NCBI GenBank assembly: GCA_963817375.1
Contig: CAWFOB010000001.1
Span: 643,750 to 707,749, forward strand
DNA length: 64,000 nucleotides
Direction: 5' to 3'
From: JACVRM01 sp963817375
GTDB taxonomy: Bacteria > Actinomycetota > Thermoleophilia > Gaiellales > Gaiellaceae
The position numbers were made by a program, and so were the translations under genes. The notes under the pieces are model-generated. The model did no database searches and was not told the DNA's origin. It worked only from the letters and a program-made list of their open reading frames with translations. This document shows, one piece after another, positions 24,636-32,856 of the stretch (within the stretch, counting starts at the first letter, position 1; every line of letters begins with the position of its first letter).

Positions 24636-25009
24636 GAGGCGAGCTCCTGCTCCCGGATGGCCATCTCGTCGCCGTGGTCATAGCCGAGCAGGTGGAGGAC
24701 GCCGTGCACGAGCGGCCCGCGCCAGTCGTCGCCGACGACGTCCGGGCAGACGACGAGGTCGCCGAGCTGCCGCGGCAGCCCCTGCGCGATCGGGTCGCGC
24801 CCGTCGAGCGGGAACGAGAGCACGTCGGTCGCCTCGTCGATGCCCAGGTGCTCGCGCTTCAAAGCGCGGCTCTCGTCCGGGCCGACGAAGTGGAGCCCGA
24901 GCTCGCCGTCGTCGATGCCCTCGGCGACCAGGGTGGCGCGGATCACGGCAACGGCCTCGTCGGCCGGGACGTCCCGGCCGCTGCGGTTCTCGACGTCGAC
25001 GGCGACCAC
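24632..25009 (-). CDS. ybeY: Endoribonuclease YbeY (16S rRNA maturation)
   Basis: 125 residues. It carries the metal site HGVLHLLGYDH (H-x3-H-x5-H) near residue 103 and the upstream ATDVLSFPLDG and GDLVVCPDVV strands. YbeY is a single-strand-specific RNase for 16S 3'-end maturation and 70S quality control. It lies 4 bp downstream of phoH and overlaps the next gene's start by 4 nt, the usual phoH-ybeY-dgk-cdd-era order. Confidence 0.95.
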   Translation of the reverse strand: MVAVDVENRSGRDVPADEAVAVIRATLVAEGIDDGELGLHFVGPDESRALKREHLGIDEATDVLSFPLDGRDPIAQGLPRQLGDLVVCPDVVGDDWRGPLVHGVLHLLGYDHGDEMAIREQELAS

Positions 25010-25013
25010 GCCC

Positions 25014-27050
25014 TTACCTGCGCCGTCCGGTTCCCGTCTCCTCCGAGTGCTGTTTGTACGCCTCGACGATGCGCTGCACCAGCTTGTGGCGGACGACGTC
25101 CTCGTGCGAGAAGCGGACGAAGGAGATCCCGTCCACGGCGCCGAGGATGTCCTGCACCTGGATGAGCCCGGACGCCTGCTCGCGCGGCAGGTCGACCTGG
25201 GTGACGTCGCCGGTGACGACGACCTTGGATCCGAATCCGAGGCGCGTCAGGAACATCTGCATCTGCTCGGGGCTCGTGTTCTGGGCCTCGTCGAGGATGA
25301 TGAAGGAGTCGTTGAGGGTGTTGTGCGTGAGCAAGAAATCGTCAGTCACGTAGAGGGCGTCTTCGGCTTCGACCCTGATGCACAGCGTGTCCTGGTCTCC
25401 CACCGGGACGATGCTGTCAATGAAGCGCATCGGCCTGACGCCGCCTTGGCCCTCGTACACGTCTCGCTTGCGCGGAAGGCGAAACGGTGGAACGCCCTCA
25501 GGCAGCCGAATATCCATCACGTAGGAATCGGCACGGTGCCGGACTTCGCGTCCATCCGCTCTCCCGGGCGGACGCCCCTCGGCGACTCGGGTCCGCCAGT
25601 ACGCAACGCCGCCTAGCGAGCGAACGAGGAAGAGAACGTCTTCCCTCAGTCGCTCCGAAGTGGTGGAGTATTGAACCCGGCACGTGCGATTGGCCTGGCG
25701 AACTGGCCCGCCGTCGGTGTCGAGCAAGCCCTGGAGAACCGCCAGTCGCGCGTTTGCGGAGTTGAAGAGATAGTCGTCGGGCACGAACTTGGTGTCCGAT
25801 CGCACACCCTCGAGGCCGAGATCGCGCAGGGAGACCGTGACGGGATTGGCTATGCGCAGGCCTCCGCGGCCTCCGGCGGCGTGATGGAGGACATAGTCGT
25901 ATCGGCCCTTCGCGCGGGCTTCGACGCCGACCAACGCGGCCTCGAGTGCCTGAGCAAGTTCGACGTCCGCTGTCGCGAACGATGGTGTGGTTTTTCCAGT
26001 CATGCAGCCGTCTCCGAGCATGAGACCAAGCGCGTACGGGTCCATCGGAACGTCCCGCGGCGGGAAGGCGACAGGCTGGGATAGGAGCGGAAGCTCGAAT
26101 CGCCTCTGATGCGCAGACCGCAACCCACGGGCGAGCTCCTGCGTCTCGAGGATCCGGGGCGGCTTGCCGCGCCGCTTGTCGGCGGGCGTCCTGACCGCCC
26201 ACAGATGTTCCCCGCAGCACAACGTCGACGCGCCGTCTTGCGTGCTCACTCGAAATACGGGACGTACGCCACGCGGGTAAATGCCGACGACCCGCGTTGG
26301 CTGGCCATCCGACCCGATGACGCTGTCGCCGACGCGCAGGCGCCCGATCGGCCGCCATCCGGACGGCGTCAGCACCTTCGCAAAATGCGGCTGAGCGCGG
26401 CCGCGCATGAAGGCGAGCGGCGCGACCTCGATCGTCCCGCGCTCCATGAACGCGGCCAGGCGGTCGGCGTCGAGCATGTCGTAGAGCGCGTCGAACAGCG
26501 GCCGCAGGTAGGGGTCGACCTTGGCGAGCATGTCGCCGGGCAGGAACCCGAGCCGCTCGCCTGCCTCGACCGCGGGGCGCGTGAGGATGATGCGGCCGAC
26601 CTGACGCTCGGACAGAGCAGCGACCGCGAGCGCCATCGCCAGGTACGTCTTGCCGGTGCCGGCCGGGCCGATGCCGAAGGTGACGGTGCACTTCCGGATG
26701 GCCTCGACGTAGTGCTTCTGGGTGACGGTCTTCGGCGCGATCTTCTTGCCGCGGTGGCGCCAGACGACGTCGTCGAAGAGCTCGCGGACGTCGGCGCCCT
26801 GCTCGAGGACGCCGAGCACGGTGTCGACGGTGCCCGGGCCGATCTCGTGGCCGTGCTCGATCAGCTCGACGATCTCGTCCAGCGCGGCGCGCGCCTCGGC
26901 GACCGCGTCCTCGTCGCCCTCGAGCGTGACGCGATTGCCGCGCATGATGATCGTGGCCCGCAGCCGCTCGCGCAGCGTGTCGAGCACGCCGTCGGAGATC
27001 CCGGCGAGCTCAGCCGCGACGTCGTTCGAAACCGAGAGAACTTCCTGCAC
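25014..27050 (-). CDS. phoH: PhoH family ATPase interrupted by an intein (678 aa precursor)
   Basis: The precursor starts at TTG/GTG-type codon 27050 (MQEVLSVSNDVAAEL). The host sequence is residues 1-218 and 578-678, so the spliced product is about 319 residues, the normal size. The N-extein has an N-terminal KH-like region, TQKHYVEAIRKCTVTFGIGP and the Walker A GPAGTGKTYLAMALAV, then TRPAVEAGERLGFLPGD. The C-extein starts TLNDSFIILDEAQNTSPEQM (Walker B DEAQN) and has VVVTGDVTQVDLP. PhoH is an RNA-linked ATPase, often paired with YbeY as here. A 359-residue insertion splits the conserved MRGR/TLND string just before Walker B, so the protein should be inactive until splicing. Confidence 0.95.
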   Translation of the reverse strand: MQEVLSVSNDVAAELAGISDGVLDTLRERLRATIIMRGNRVTLEGDEDAVAEARAALDEIVELIEHGHEIGPGTVDTVLGVLEQGADVRELFDDVVWRHRGKKIAPKTVTQKHYVEAIRKCTVTFGIGPAGTGKTYLAMALAVAALSERQVGRIILTRPAVEAGERLGFLPGDMLAKVDPYLRPLFDALYDMLDADRLAAFMERGTIEVAPLAFMRGRAQPHFAKVLTPSGWRPIGRLRVGDSVIGSDGQPTRVVGIYPRGVRPVFRVSTQDGASTLCCGEHLWAVRTPADKRRGKPPRILETQELARGLRSAHQRRFELPLLSQPVAFPPRDVPMDPYALGLMLGDGCMTGKTTPSFATADVELAQALEAALVGVEARAKGRYDYVLHHAAGGRGGLRIANPVTVSLRDLGLEGVRSDTKFVPDDYLFNSANARLAVLQGLLDTDGGPVRQANRTCRVQYSTTSERLREDVLFLVRSLGGVAYWRTRVAEGRPPGRADGREVRHRADSYVMDIRLPEGVPPFRLPRKRDVYEGQGGVRPMRFIDSIVPVGDQDTLCIRVEAEDALYVTDDFLLTHNTLNDSFIILDEAQNTSPEQMQMFLTRLGFGSKVVVTGDVTQVDLPREQASGLIQVQDILGAVDGISFVRFSHEDVVRHKLVQRIVEAYKQHSEETGTGRRR
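25320..26396 (-). mobile_element. Class 3 (WCT-type) intein with LAGLIDADG endonuclease domain in PhoH
   Basis: 359 residues between MRGR and TLND of the host. Residue 1 is Ala, not Cys or Ser (AQPHFAKVLTPSGWRPIGRL). Block B reads GEHLW with His 64 and Trp 66. Block F has Cys 339 (DTLCIRVEAEDALYV). The C-terminus is THN followed by host Thr+1. Missing residue-1 nucleophile plus Trp in block B, Cys in block F and Thr+1 is the defining WCT set of class 3 inteins. The central domain has two LAGLIDADG motifs, YALGLMLGDG (121-130) and LQGLLDTDGG (221-230), so homing may still be active. Third codon positions look less GC-biased by eye than the flanking extein. The insertion point is next to Walker B, a typical intein site. 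Confidence 0.88.
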
Positions 27051-27085
27051 CCTCCCTCAGTGTAGGCGCGTGGGCGGCGACGACG

Positions 27086-27910
27086 TCAGCCGGATCGGCA
27101 GGCCACGGAGGCGCCTGCGAAGACCCTTCGGCACGGCGGCAGATGGGCTTGGGCCCGGGCGGCGCCGACGACCGCCCTCACCGCCGCGACGACGACGCCG
27201 GGCTGCCCGAGCGGCGCCGGCCGTTGGATGTCGTGCGTGCTCCGCCGGGCAATCGCGTCGATGCTGTCGGTCGACAGCGCAGCCTCGGCGATCTCGGCCG
27301 CCCGGAACTTCGCGTCGTGAGGCGGCCTGTTCGATGCGAGCACGACGAGCGGGGTGCTTCCGAGGCTCGTCACCGCATCAGACTCCGCCATGCTGGCTCG
27401 GACGTCGATGCCCTCCACGTTCGTGCGTCGCGGGCTGCCGTAGGGAAAGGTCGTCGCGTCCACGAGGACGACGCCGGCCGTCGGGCCCGGGTATGCGTGT
27501 GCGAATAGCCGTGCCAGGAGGCCGCCCCACGAGTGGCCGACGACGACATAGGGCGGCGGTATCCGCGCCGCGGAGAGCAGGCCTCGGAGGTCGCGCACCT
27601 GCGTGAGCGCGGTGCGATGGCCCGCCGGCGCGGGGGCGCTTCCCCCGAGCCCGGCACGGTCGTAGGCGCAGACCCGGGTCACATCCGCGATCTGCGGCAT
27701 CACCGAGCTCCAGACCGCGCTCGTGTCGGGCGAGCCCGCGTCGAGCACGACGGTCGGGCTTCCAGCGCCGCGGCACTCGTAATGCATCCCGTGTCCCGCG
27801 ACGAGCACATCTCCCGCGCGCGCAGCGGCACCGTTCGGCGCAGCCGACAGCGCGAGCGCGAGGGCGGCCGTCACGACGGCTGCTCCAGCCCGGCGCCATA
27901 CGAGAAGCAC
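27086..27910 (-). CDS. Exported alpha/beta hydrolase
   Basis: 274 residues from GTG 27910. An N-terminal hydrophobic segment (MLLVWRRAGAAVVTAALALA LSAAP, residues 1-25) acts as signal peptide or anchor. The hydrolase core shows TVVLDAGSPDTS, CAYDRAGLGGSAP, the nucleophile elbow GHSWGGLLARL, VVLVDATTF, LVVLASNRPP and a possible catalytic His in RRSTHDIQRPAPLGQPGVV. Enzymes with this pattern are annotated as serine hydrolases or esterases of unknown substrate; the family often lacks a clear acid residue. It lies between yqeY and phoH on the same strand but is not part of the usual cluster there, so it is probably an insertion into the conserved gene order. Confidence 0.85.
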   Translation of the reverse strand: MLLVWRRAGAAVVTAALALALSAAPNGAAARAGDVLVAGHGMHYECRGAGSPTVVLDAGSPDTSAVWSSVMPQIADVTRVCAYDRAGLGGSAPAPAGHRTALTQVRDLRGLLSAARIPPPYVVVGHSWGGLLARLFAHAYPGPTAGVVLVDATTFPYGSPRRTNVEGIDVRASMAESDAVTSLGSTPLVVLASNRPPHDAKFRAAEIAEAALSTDSIDAIARRSTHDIQRPAPLGQPGVVVAAVRAVVGAARAQAHLPPCRRVFAGASVACRSG

Positions 27911-27922
27911 GGGGCGGAAATG

Positions 27923-28369
27923 CTAGGCGAGCTTCTCGCGCACGAGCTGACTGACGACGCTGCCGTCGGCCCGGCCGGCGACCTGCGGCATGACGTCGGC
28001 CATGACCCGGCCGAGGTCGCGCATGCTGGTCGCGCCGTTCTCGGCGATCGCGTCGTCGATGATCGACTCCAGGTCTTCCTCGGAGAGCTGCTCGGGCATG
28101 TACTCGCGGAGGATCGCGAGCTCCGTCTCCTCGTGGTCGGCGGCGTCGTCTCGCCCGGCCGCCCGGAACGCCTCGGCAGCCTCCTGGCGCTTCTTGCGCT
28201 CGCGCTGGAGTACCTGCAGCTCCTCACCGTCGCTGAGCGGCCGCTGGAGGTCCTTCTCGGCGGAGCGCAGGCTGGCGAGGATCAGCCGCACCGCGTCGCG
28301 GCGCGTCTCGTCGCGCGACTTCATCGACTCGGTCAGGTCGTCCTCCAGGCGCTCGATCAAACCGCTCAC
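27923..28369 (-). CDS. yqeY: GatB/YqeY domain protein
   Basis: 148 residues from GTG 28369, the standalone YqeY form. All-helical: LIERLEDDLTESMKSRDETR, DAVRLILASLRSAEKDLQRP, EELQVLQRERKKRQEAAEAF, LAILREYMPEQLSEEDLESI and GRVMADVMPQVAGRADGSVV. The C-terminal part is homologous to the tRNA-binding tail of GatB. YqeY proteins are thought to assist tRNA amidation, but their exact role is unproven. Start and the hit stop overlap as GTGA. Confidence 0.92.
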   Translation of the reverse strand: MSGLIERLEDDLTESMKSRDETRRDAVRLILASLRSAEKDLQRPLSDGEELQVLQRERKKRQEAAEAFRAAGRDDAADHEETELAILREYMPEQLSEEDLESIIDDAIAENGATSMRDLGRVMADVMPQVAGRADGSVVSQLVREKLA

Positions 28370-28737
28370 AGCTGCGTCATCCTCCCCAATCCGCCGGCGA
28401 GGATGTGCCAGTGCAGGTGAAAGACCGTCTGGCCGGCCGCCGGGCCGACGTTGACGACCACTCGGTAGTCCTCCAGTCCGGCCTCGCGCGCGGTGTCGGC
28501 GACGAAGGCCAGCATGCGGCTCGCCTCCTCCGGCGGGAACTCCTCGACGTCGCGGAACGTGTCGACGTGCCGCTCGGGCAGCACGAGCAGGTGCGTCTCC
28601 GCCTGCGGGTTGATGTCGCGGATCGCGACGAACCCGTCCCCGGCGTTGACGTGGTCGCCCTCGCGGACGAGCCGGCAGAAGAGGCAGTCGTCACGCAGCG
28701 AGCACGCCCTCCTCGGTGACCGCGGCGCCGCGAACAC
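28366..28737 (-). CDS. HIT family (histidine triad) hydrolase
   Basis: Core DDCLFCRLVREGDHVNAGDG, FVAIRDINPQAETHLLVLPE, RHVDTFRDVEEF and the triad VFHLHWHILAGG (H-x-H-x-H). This is the HinT branch that hydrolyses nucleoside phosphoramidates and adenylates. The Cys pair in CLFC suggests the zinc-binding subtype. Start is uncertain: GTG 28737 is the nearest standard codon and overlaps the mtaB end by 47 nt. CTG 28698 (LRDDCLFC), 9 nt after GAGGAGG, gives a more usual N-terminus. Stop overlaps yqeY start. Confidence 0.9.
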   Translation of the reverse strand: MFAAPRSPRRACSLRDDCLFCRLVREGDHVNAGDGFVAIRDINPQAETHLLVLPERHVDTFRDVEEFPPEEASRMLAFVADTAREAGLEDYRVVVNVGPAAGQTVFHLHWHILAGGLGRMTQL

Positions 28738-29887
28738 GGACGAGCTCGCCGACAGGGGCGTCGACCAGCCACGGCGAGTAGTCGTCGCCGTAGCCGCGGC
28801 CGGGACGATCGACGAGCACACGGTCATCGGCCCCGACCTTCTCACGCCAGCGCGCGAGGCACGCCTCGTGGGATGCAGCCCGGAGGCGTGCGCCACGTTC
28901 GCGCTTGACGGCCGGCGGAACGGTGTCGCGCGCGGCCGTCTCGGTGCCCGGCCGCGGCGAGTACGGGAAGACGTGCACCTTGGTGATCCGCGCGTCGCGC
29001 ACGACCTCGAGCGTTCGCCGGAACGCGCCCTCGTCCTCGCCCGGGAAGCCTACGATCACGTCGGTCGTCAGGTTGAAGTCGGCAAGCGGCTCGAGGCGGC
29101 GGCGGAAGGTCTCGACGCTGTAGCGGCGGGCCATCGCCCGGAGCACGCCGTCGTCGCCGGACTGGAGCGGGACGTGCAGGTGCCGTGCGACGGCGGGCGT
29201 CTCGCGGAGCGCGGCGACGAGCGCGTCGTCGACGTGGTTCACCTCGATGGAGGAGAGGCGGATCCGCTCGAGGCCGGGGATGTCCCCGAGCTCGCGGATC
29301 AGGCCGGGCAGGCGGTACCCAGCTCCTCGGTCGCGGTAGCAGCCGAGGTTGATCCCGGTCAGGACGATCTCGCGGTGGCCCTGGGCGACGCGCTTGGATG
29401 CCTCGGCCAGCACGGCCTCGGCGGCGCGGCTGCGCGAGGCGCCACGCACGAGTGGGACGACGCAGAAGGCGCACGAGAAGCTGCAGCCGTCCTGGACCTT
29501 CACGAAGGCGCGCACGCGGTCGAGGCGCGAGTCCGCCTGCACGCAGCCGACCGCGCCCACGTCGCCGGCGACCGCGGCCGGCGTCTCCTCGCTCCGACGG
29601 GCGATGACGGTCACGTTCTCCGGCAGCCCGCGGAACGCCTCGGCGCCGAGGTTGGCGCCGCAGCCGGTCACGTACACCCGGCCGTGCGTTCGCGCCGCCC
29701 GCGCGGCCGCCTTGCGCGACTTGCGCACGGCCTCGTGGGTGACGCAGCAGGTGTTCACGACGGCGACTTCGGCACCGGACCCGAGGGCCACCTCGCGGTG
29801 GCCCTCGGCGAGCAGTCGCTCGCGCACGGCCTGTGCATCCGTCTGCGACACCTTGCAACCCAGGAAACGAACGGAGAACGCGGTCAC
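28691..29887 (-). CDS. mtaB: tRNA t6A37 methylthiotransferase MtaB
   Basis: 398 residues from GTG 29887. Radical-SAM methylthiotransferase: an N-terminal UPF0004 domain with LGCKVSQTDAQAVRERL, VVNTCCVTHEA and VTGCGANL supplying the auxiliary cluster Cys. The radical-SAM motif VQDGCSFSCAFCVVPLVRG (C-x3-C-x2-C) follows, then IVLTGINLGCYRDRG, HLHVPLQSGDDGVLRAMARR and FNLTTDVIVGFPGEDEGAF. A C-terminal TRAM-like segment includes DRVLVDRPGRGYGDDYSPWL. It converts t6A to ms2t6A in tRNAs reading ANN codons. It sits 10 bp after prmA in the dnaJ cluster. Confidence 0.94.
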   Translation of the reverse strand: MTAFSVRFLGCKVSQTDAQAVRERLLAEGHREVALGSGAEVAVVNTCCVTHEAVRKSRKAAARAARTHGRVYVTGCGANLGAEAFRGLPENVTVIARRSEETPAAVAGDVGAVGCVQADSRLDRVRAFVKVQDGCSFSCAFCVVPLVRGASRSRAAEAVLAEASKRVAQGHREIVLTGINLGCYRDRGAGYRLPGLIRELGDIPGLERIRLSSIEVNHVDDALVAALRETPAVARHLHVPLQSGDDGVLRAMARRYSVETFRRRLEPLADFNLTTDVIVGFPGEDEGAFRRTLEVVRDARITKVHVFPYSPRPGTETAARDTVPPAVKRERGARLRAASHEACLARWREKVGADDRVLVDRPGRGYGDDYSPWLVDAPVGELVRVRGAAVTEEGVLAA

Positions 29888-29897
29888 GCGGGCGATG

Positions 29898-30650
29898 CTA
29901 CTCCGGTCGGTACGAATCGGCCGCCCACCCGTCGCGCTCTCGCCGGGCAACGTGCGCGAGCCCGGTGACGGCCGGGCGGTCGCCGGCCAGATAGCCGGAG
30001 AGCACGAGGTGACGGCAGTGCACACGGGGCGCGAGCGCCTCGACGACGTCGAGCGCGATGTTGGCGACGACGACCTCCGCTTCGAGCGCGCCGGTGCGTG
30101 CGTCCAGAACGGCCGCCTCGACGGCGACGCCGTTTCGCTCCGCGTTTTCGCGTGTGACCTCGACGGCGACCGGGTCGGTGTCGCCCGCGCGCACCGGCGC
30201 GAAGCCGAGCTTTGCCGCAGCGATGGCGATGACGCCCGAGCCGCAGCCGATGTCGAGCAGGCTGCCCGGCTCGAGCTCGACGAGCAGCTCGAGCGCAAGC
30301 CGCGTCGTCGGGTGCGAGCCGGTGCCGAAGGCGCGGCCCGGTTCGATCACGATCGCGAGCGCCTCGGCGGGAGCCCGCTCCCACGGCGGGCCGACCCAGA
30401 GCGGGCCGATGCGGACGCCCGTGTGGAAGCGCCGCCAGGCGTCCTCCCAGCCCGGGTCCACCTGCTCGACCGTGAGCGTCGGGAACGCGGCACGCACGCC
30501 GGCGAGCTGCTGCGCCTCCACGTAGACCGCAAGCCCGGTCGGCGTGACCTCGTGGCCGGCCGGGACGAGCTCGAGCAACAGCGCGACGGCGGCCTCCGCC
30601 TCCTCCGGCGGCACCGGTATCGACGCGCGGACCAGAGGCTCGAGCCTCAG
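29898..30650 (-). CDS. prmA: Ribosomal protein L11 methyltransferase
   Basis: Trimethylates ribosomal protein L11. The SAM site is LLDIGCGSGVIAIAAAKLG, preceded by GPLWVGPPWE and the signature VIEPGRAFGTGSHPTTRLAL; VVVANIALDVVEALAP holds the N-x-x-x motif. Start: the first standard codon is GTG 30614, but it would remove the first beta strand (LVRASIPV) of the substrate-binding domain. The frame is open upstream, and CTG 30650 overlaps the dnaJ stop as CTGA, exactly like the ATGA/GTGA junctions around it. I take CTG 30650 as start; 30614 is the conservative choice. Confidence 0.9.
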   Translation of the reverse strand: MRLEPLVRASIPVPPEEAEAAVALLLELVPAGHEVTPTGLAVYVEAQQLAGVRAAFPTLTVEQVDPGWEDAWRRFHTGVRIGPLWVGPPWERAPAEALAIVIEPGRAFGTGSHPTTRLALELLVELEPGSLLDIGCGSGVIAIAAAKLGFAPVRAGDTDPVAVEVTRENAERNGVAVEAAVLDARTGALEAEVVVANIALDVVEALAPRVHCRHLVLSGYLAGDRPAVTGLAHVARRERDGWAADSYRPE

Positions 30651-31765
30651 CGGAAGGCGCTCTTCAGCTTGTGGAAGAACCCCTCGTCGTCGTCGGCGTC
30701 GTACGTCTCGGCGCCCGCCGACTCGCCGAAGCTGCGCAGCAGGTCGCGCTGCTCCTCGGTCAGGCGACGTGGGACGGCGACGGTGACGCGCACGTGCTGG
30801 TCGCCGCGGCCGAAGCCCTGCAGCACCGGCATGCCCTTGCCGCGCAGTGTGCGGACCTGGCCCGGCTGCGTGCCCGGCTCGAACTCGAGCTGGGTCTCGC
30901 CGTCGAGCGTCGGCACCGTGACGGTCGCGCCGAGCGCTGCATCGGTGATCGTCAGCGTGACGCCCGAGTAGATGTCGTCGCCGTCGCGGACGAAGTCAGG
31001 GTCGGGGCGGACGGTGACGCCGACATAGACGTCGCCGGCTCGCGTACCCGAGCTGCCGGCGTGGCCCTCGCCCGACATGCGGATGCGCTGCCCGTCGTGG
31101 ATTCCCGCCGGGATATCCACGTCGAGCGCGCGCTCCTCGAGGACGCGCCCCTCGCCGCGGCACTCGTGGCACGGCGTCTCGATGACGCGGCCGGTGCCGC
31201 CACAGGTCGGGCACGCGGCCGAGCGGACGAACTCGCCGAAGACGCTGCGCGACACCTGGTTCACCCGGCCGGCGCCCCCGCACGTGGGGCAGGTGCTGAC
31301 GTCGGTGCCGGGCTCGGCGCCCGCGCCGTCGCAGCGCGTGCAGGTGACCGCGACCCGGATCGGCACCTGCCTGCGCACGCCGCTGGCCGCCGCGCGCAGG
31401 TCGATCTCGACGTGGGCGGCGACGTCGCCGCCGCGGCTGCGGCGACCGACGCTGCCGAGCAGGTCGTCGCCGAAGAAGGCCGAGAAGACGTCGGCGAGGT
31501 TGCCGAAGTCGAACTGCGACGCGGAGTACCCGCCGCTGCGCAGCCCGGCGTGGCCGTAGCGGTCGTAGACCTCGCGCGTCTCGCGCTTCGAGAGCACCTC
31601 GTACGCCTCGGCGACCTCGGCGAAGCGCTCCTTGGCGTCGGGCGCCTCGGAGACGTCGGGGTGCAGCTCGCGCGCGCGGCGGCGGAAGGCGCGCTTGATC
31701 TCGTCGTCGCCCGCGTCGCGCGACACGCCGAGCAGCTCGTAGTAGTCGCGCTCCGTGGTTGCCAT
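30647..31765 (-). CDS. dnaJ: Chaperone DnaJ
   Basis: 372 residues from ATG 31765. J domain at residues 7-70 with the HPD motif (RRRARELHPDVSEAPDAKER) that stimulates DnaK. A Gly/Phe-poor linker (FGNLADVFSAFFGDDLLG) follows. The zinc region, about 130-200, has four C-x2-C-x-G-x-G repeats (CTRCDGAG, CPTCGGAG, CPTCGGTG, CHECRGEG), then two substrate-binding beta domains. Full-length type I DnaJ. It follows hrcA by 21 bp and its stop overlaps the likely prmA start. Confidence 0.97.
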   Translation of the reverse strand: MATTERDYYELLGVSRDAGDDEIKRAFRRRARELHPDVSEAPDAKERFAEVAEAYEVLSKRETREVYDRYGHAGLRSGGYSASQFDFGNLADVFSAFFGDDLLGSVGRRSRGGDVAAHVEIDLRAAASGVRRQVPIRVAVTCTRCDGAGAEPGTDVSTCPTCGGAGRVNQVSRSVFGEFVRSAACPTCGGTGRVIETPCHECRGEGRVLEERALDVDIPAGIHDGQRIRMSGEGHAGSSGTRAGDVYVGVTVRPDPDFVRDGDDIYSGVTLTITDAALGATVTVPTLDGETQLEFEPGTQPGQVRTLRGKGMPVLQGFGRGDQHVRVTVAVPRRLTEEQRDLLRSFGESAGAETYDADDDEGFFHKLKSAFR

Positions 31766-31786
31766 CAGCGAAGCGTAGAGACGAGC

Positions 31787-32812
31787 TCAGTTGTCGGCGT
31801 AGTAGCTCTCCGCGAAGCGGGAGAGCTCGTTTGCGGCGGCGCGGACGGACTGGATCGCGGTCGCGTAGTCCATGCGCAGCGGGCCCAGCAGGCTGACGGC
31901 GCCGAGCGTGCGGTTGACGACACCGTACGAGGCGCCGACGAGCGCCACATCGCGCAGCCCGGGGTGCGCCAGCTCGGGCCCGACGCGGACGAACGTCCGC
32001 TCCGGCTCGAGCGCGCCAGCGAGCACCTCGAGGAGAGCCGCGCGCCGTTCGAGCACGTCGAGCAGGCTGCGGTAGCCCTCGAAATCCGCCGACCGCAGCT
32101 CGTTCAGCAGGTCGGCCGCGCCGCCCACGAAGAGCCGGCGGTCGTCGGCGTCCAGGCCGGAGAACGCCGGCCAGAGCAGCTGCAGGAAGGCGCGCTCACG
32201 CACGTCGAGCGCGGCATCCTCGAAGCGCTGCCGCAGCGCCCGCGTGCCGAGGTTGAGGCCGACCACCTGCTCCACGAGGTACTCGCCCGCCCACTTCGGG
32301 AGGCCGGGATCGACCGGCATGTCGAAGGTCACGACGCGCTTGCTGACGCCGCCCGTGGACGTGATCACCACCACCATCGCGATGTGCGGCTGCAGCAGCA
32401 GCACCTCGACGTGGCGGACGGTCGCGGCCTGGAGCGGCGGCGCGGACACCAGCGCGAGCAGGCGCGTGAGCTCGGAGAGCGCCTCGGTCGTCGCCTGCAG
32501 CGTCGCGTCGACCTCGCCCGTGTTCACCGAGAGGTCGAGCGGGAAGGTCAGCGGCCGCCCGAGCCGCCCCATCAGCGCGTCGACGTAGATCCGGTAGCCG
32601 CGGTCGGTGGGGACGCGGCCCGCCGAGGTGTGCGGGTGCGTCAGCAGCCCGCGCGCCTCGAGCTCGGCCAGCTCGGCACGCACGGTCGACGGCGAGAAGC
32701 GCAGGCCGGCGGTCTCGACGAGGTGCTTCGAGCCGACCGGCTGCCCGGTGCTGACGTACTCCTCGACGACGCGGCGCAGGACCTCCTGCTGGCGTTCGGT
32801 GAGGTCGATCAC
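31787..32812 (-). CDS. hrcA: Heat-inducible transcription repressor HrcA
   Basis: 341 residues from GTG 32812. N-terminal winged helix (LTERQQEVLRRVVEEYVSTG, SPSTVRAELAELEARGLLTH) followed by HTSAGRVPTDRGYRIYVDAL, the HrcA signature. The GAF-like middle and dimerisation domains include PHIAMVVVITSTGGVSKRVV and the GASYGVVNRTLGAVSLLGP segment. HrcA represses dnaK/groE operons by binding CIRCE (TTAGCACTC-N9-GAGTGCTAA). I found no CIRCE copy upstream of hrcA or anywhere obvious in the window, so its targets are probably elsewhere. A TACAAT -10 box lies 8 nt before the start, implying a near-leaderless mRNA. Confidence 0.95.
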   Translation of the reverse strand: MIDLTERQQEVLRRVVEEYVSTGQPVGSKHLVETAGLRFSPSTVRAELAELEARGLLTHPHTSAGRVPTDRGYRIYVDALMGRLGRPLTFPLDLSVNTGEVDATLQATTEALSELTRLLALVSAPPLQAATVRHVEVLLLQPHIAMVVVITSTGGVSKRVVTFDMPVDPGLPKWAGEYLVEQVVGLNLGTRALRQRFEDAALDVRERAFLQLLWPAFSGLDADDRRLFVGGAADLLNELRSADFEGYRSLLDVLERRAALLEVLAGALEPERTFVRVGPELAHPGLRDVALVGASYGVVNRTLGAVSLLGPLRMDYATAIQSVRAAANELSRFAESYYADN

Positions 32813-32820
32813 GGTCGCTG

Positions 32821-32826
32821 ATTGTA
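32821..32826 (-). promoter_or_regulatory. -10 box of hrcA-dnaJ operon (TACAAT)
   Basis: Minus-strand TACAAT at 32826-32821 matches the -10 consensus at five of six positions. It lies 8 nt before the hrcA GTG, so the transcript would start at or next to the start codon. The 44 bp hemW-hrcA gap carries no inverted repeat resembling CIRCE. Confidence 0.5.
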
Positions 32827-32856
32827 TCGCTGTGCAGGGGAATTACGGCCTCGCGG

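Noticed and set aside
27086..27910. Assigning the exported hydrolase to a specific esterase or lipase
   Set aside because: Only the generic Ser elbow and oxyanion features are visible; substrate cannot be read from sequence.
28691..28737. Separate small gene between mtaB and hit
   Set aside because: The region is fully used by the mtaB end and the HIT N-terminus; no extra ribosome site or domain.
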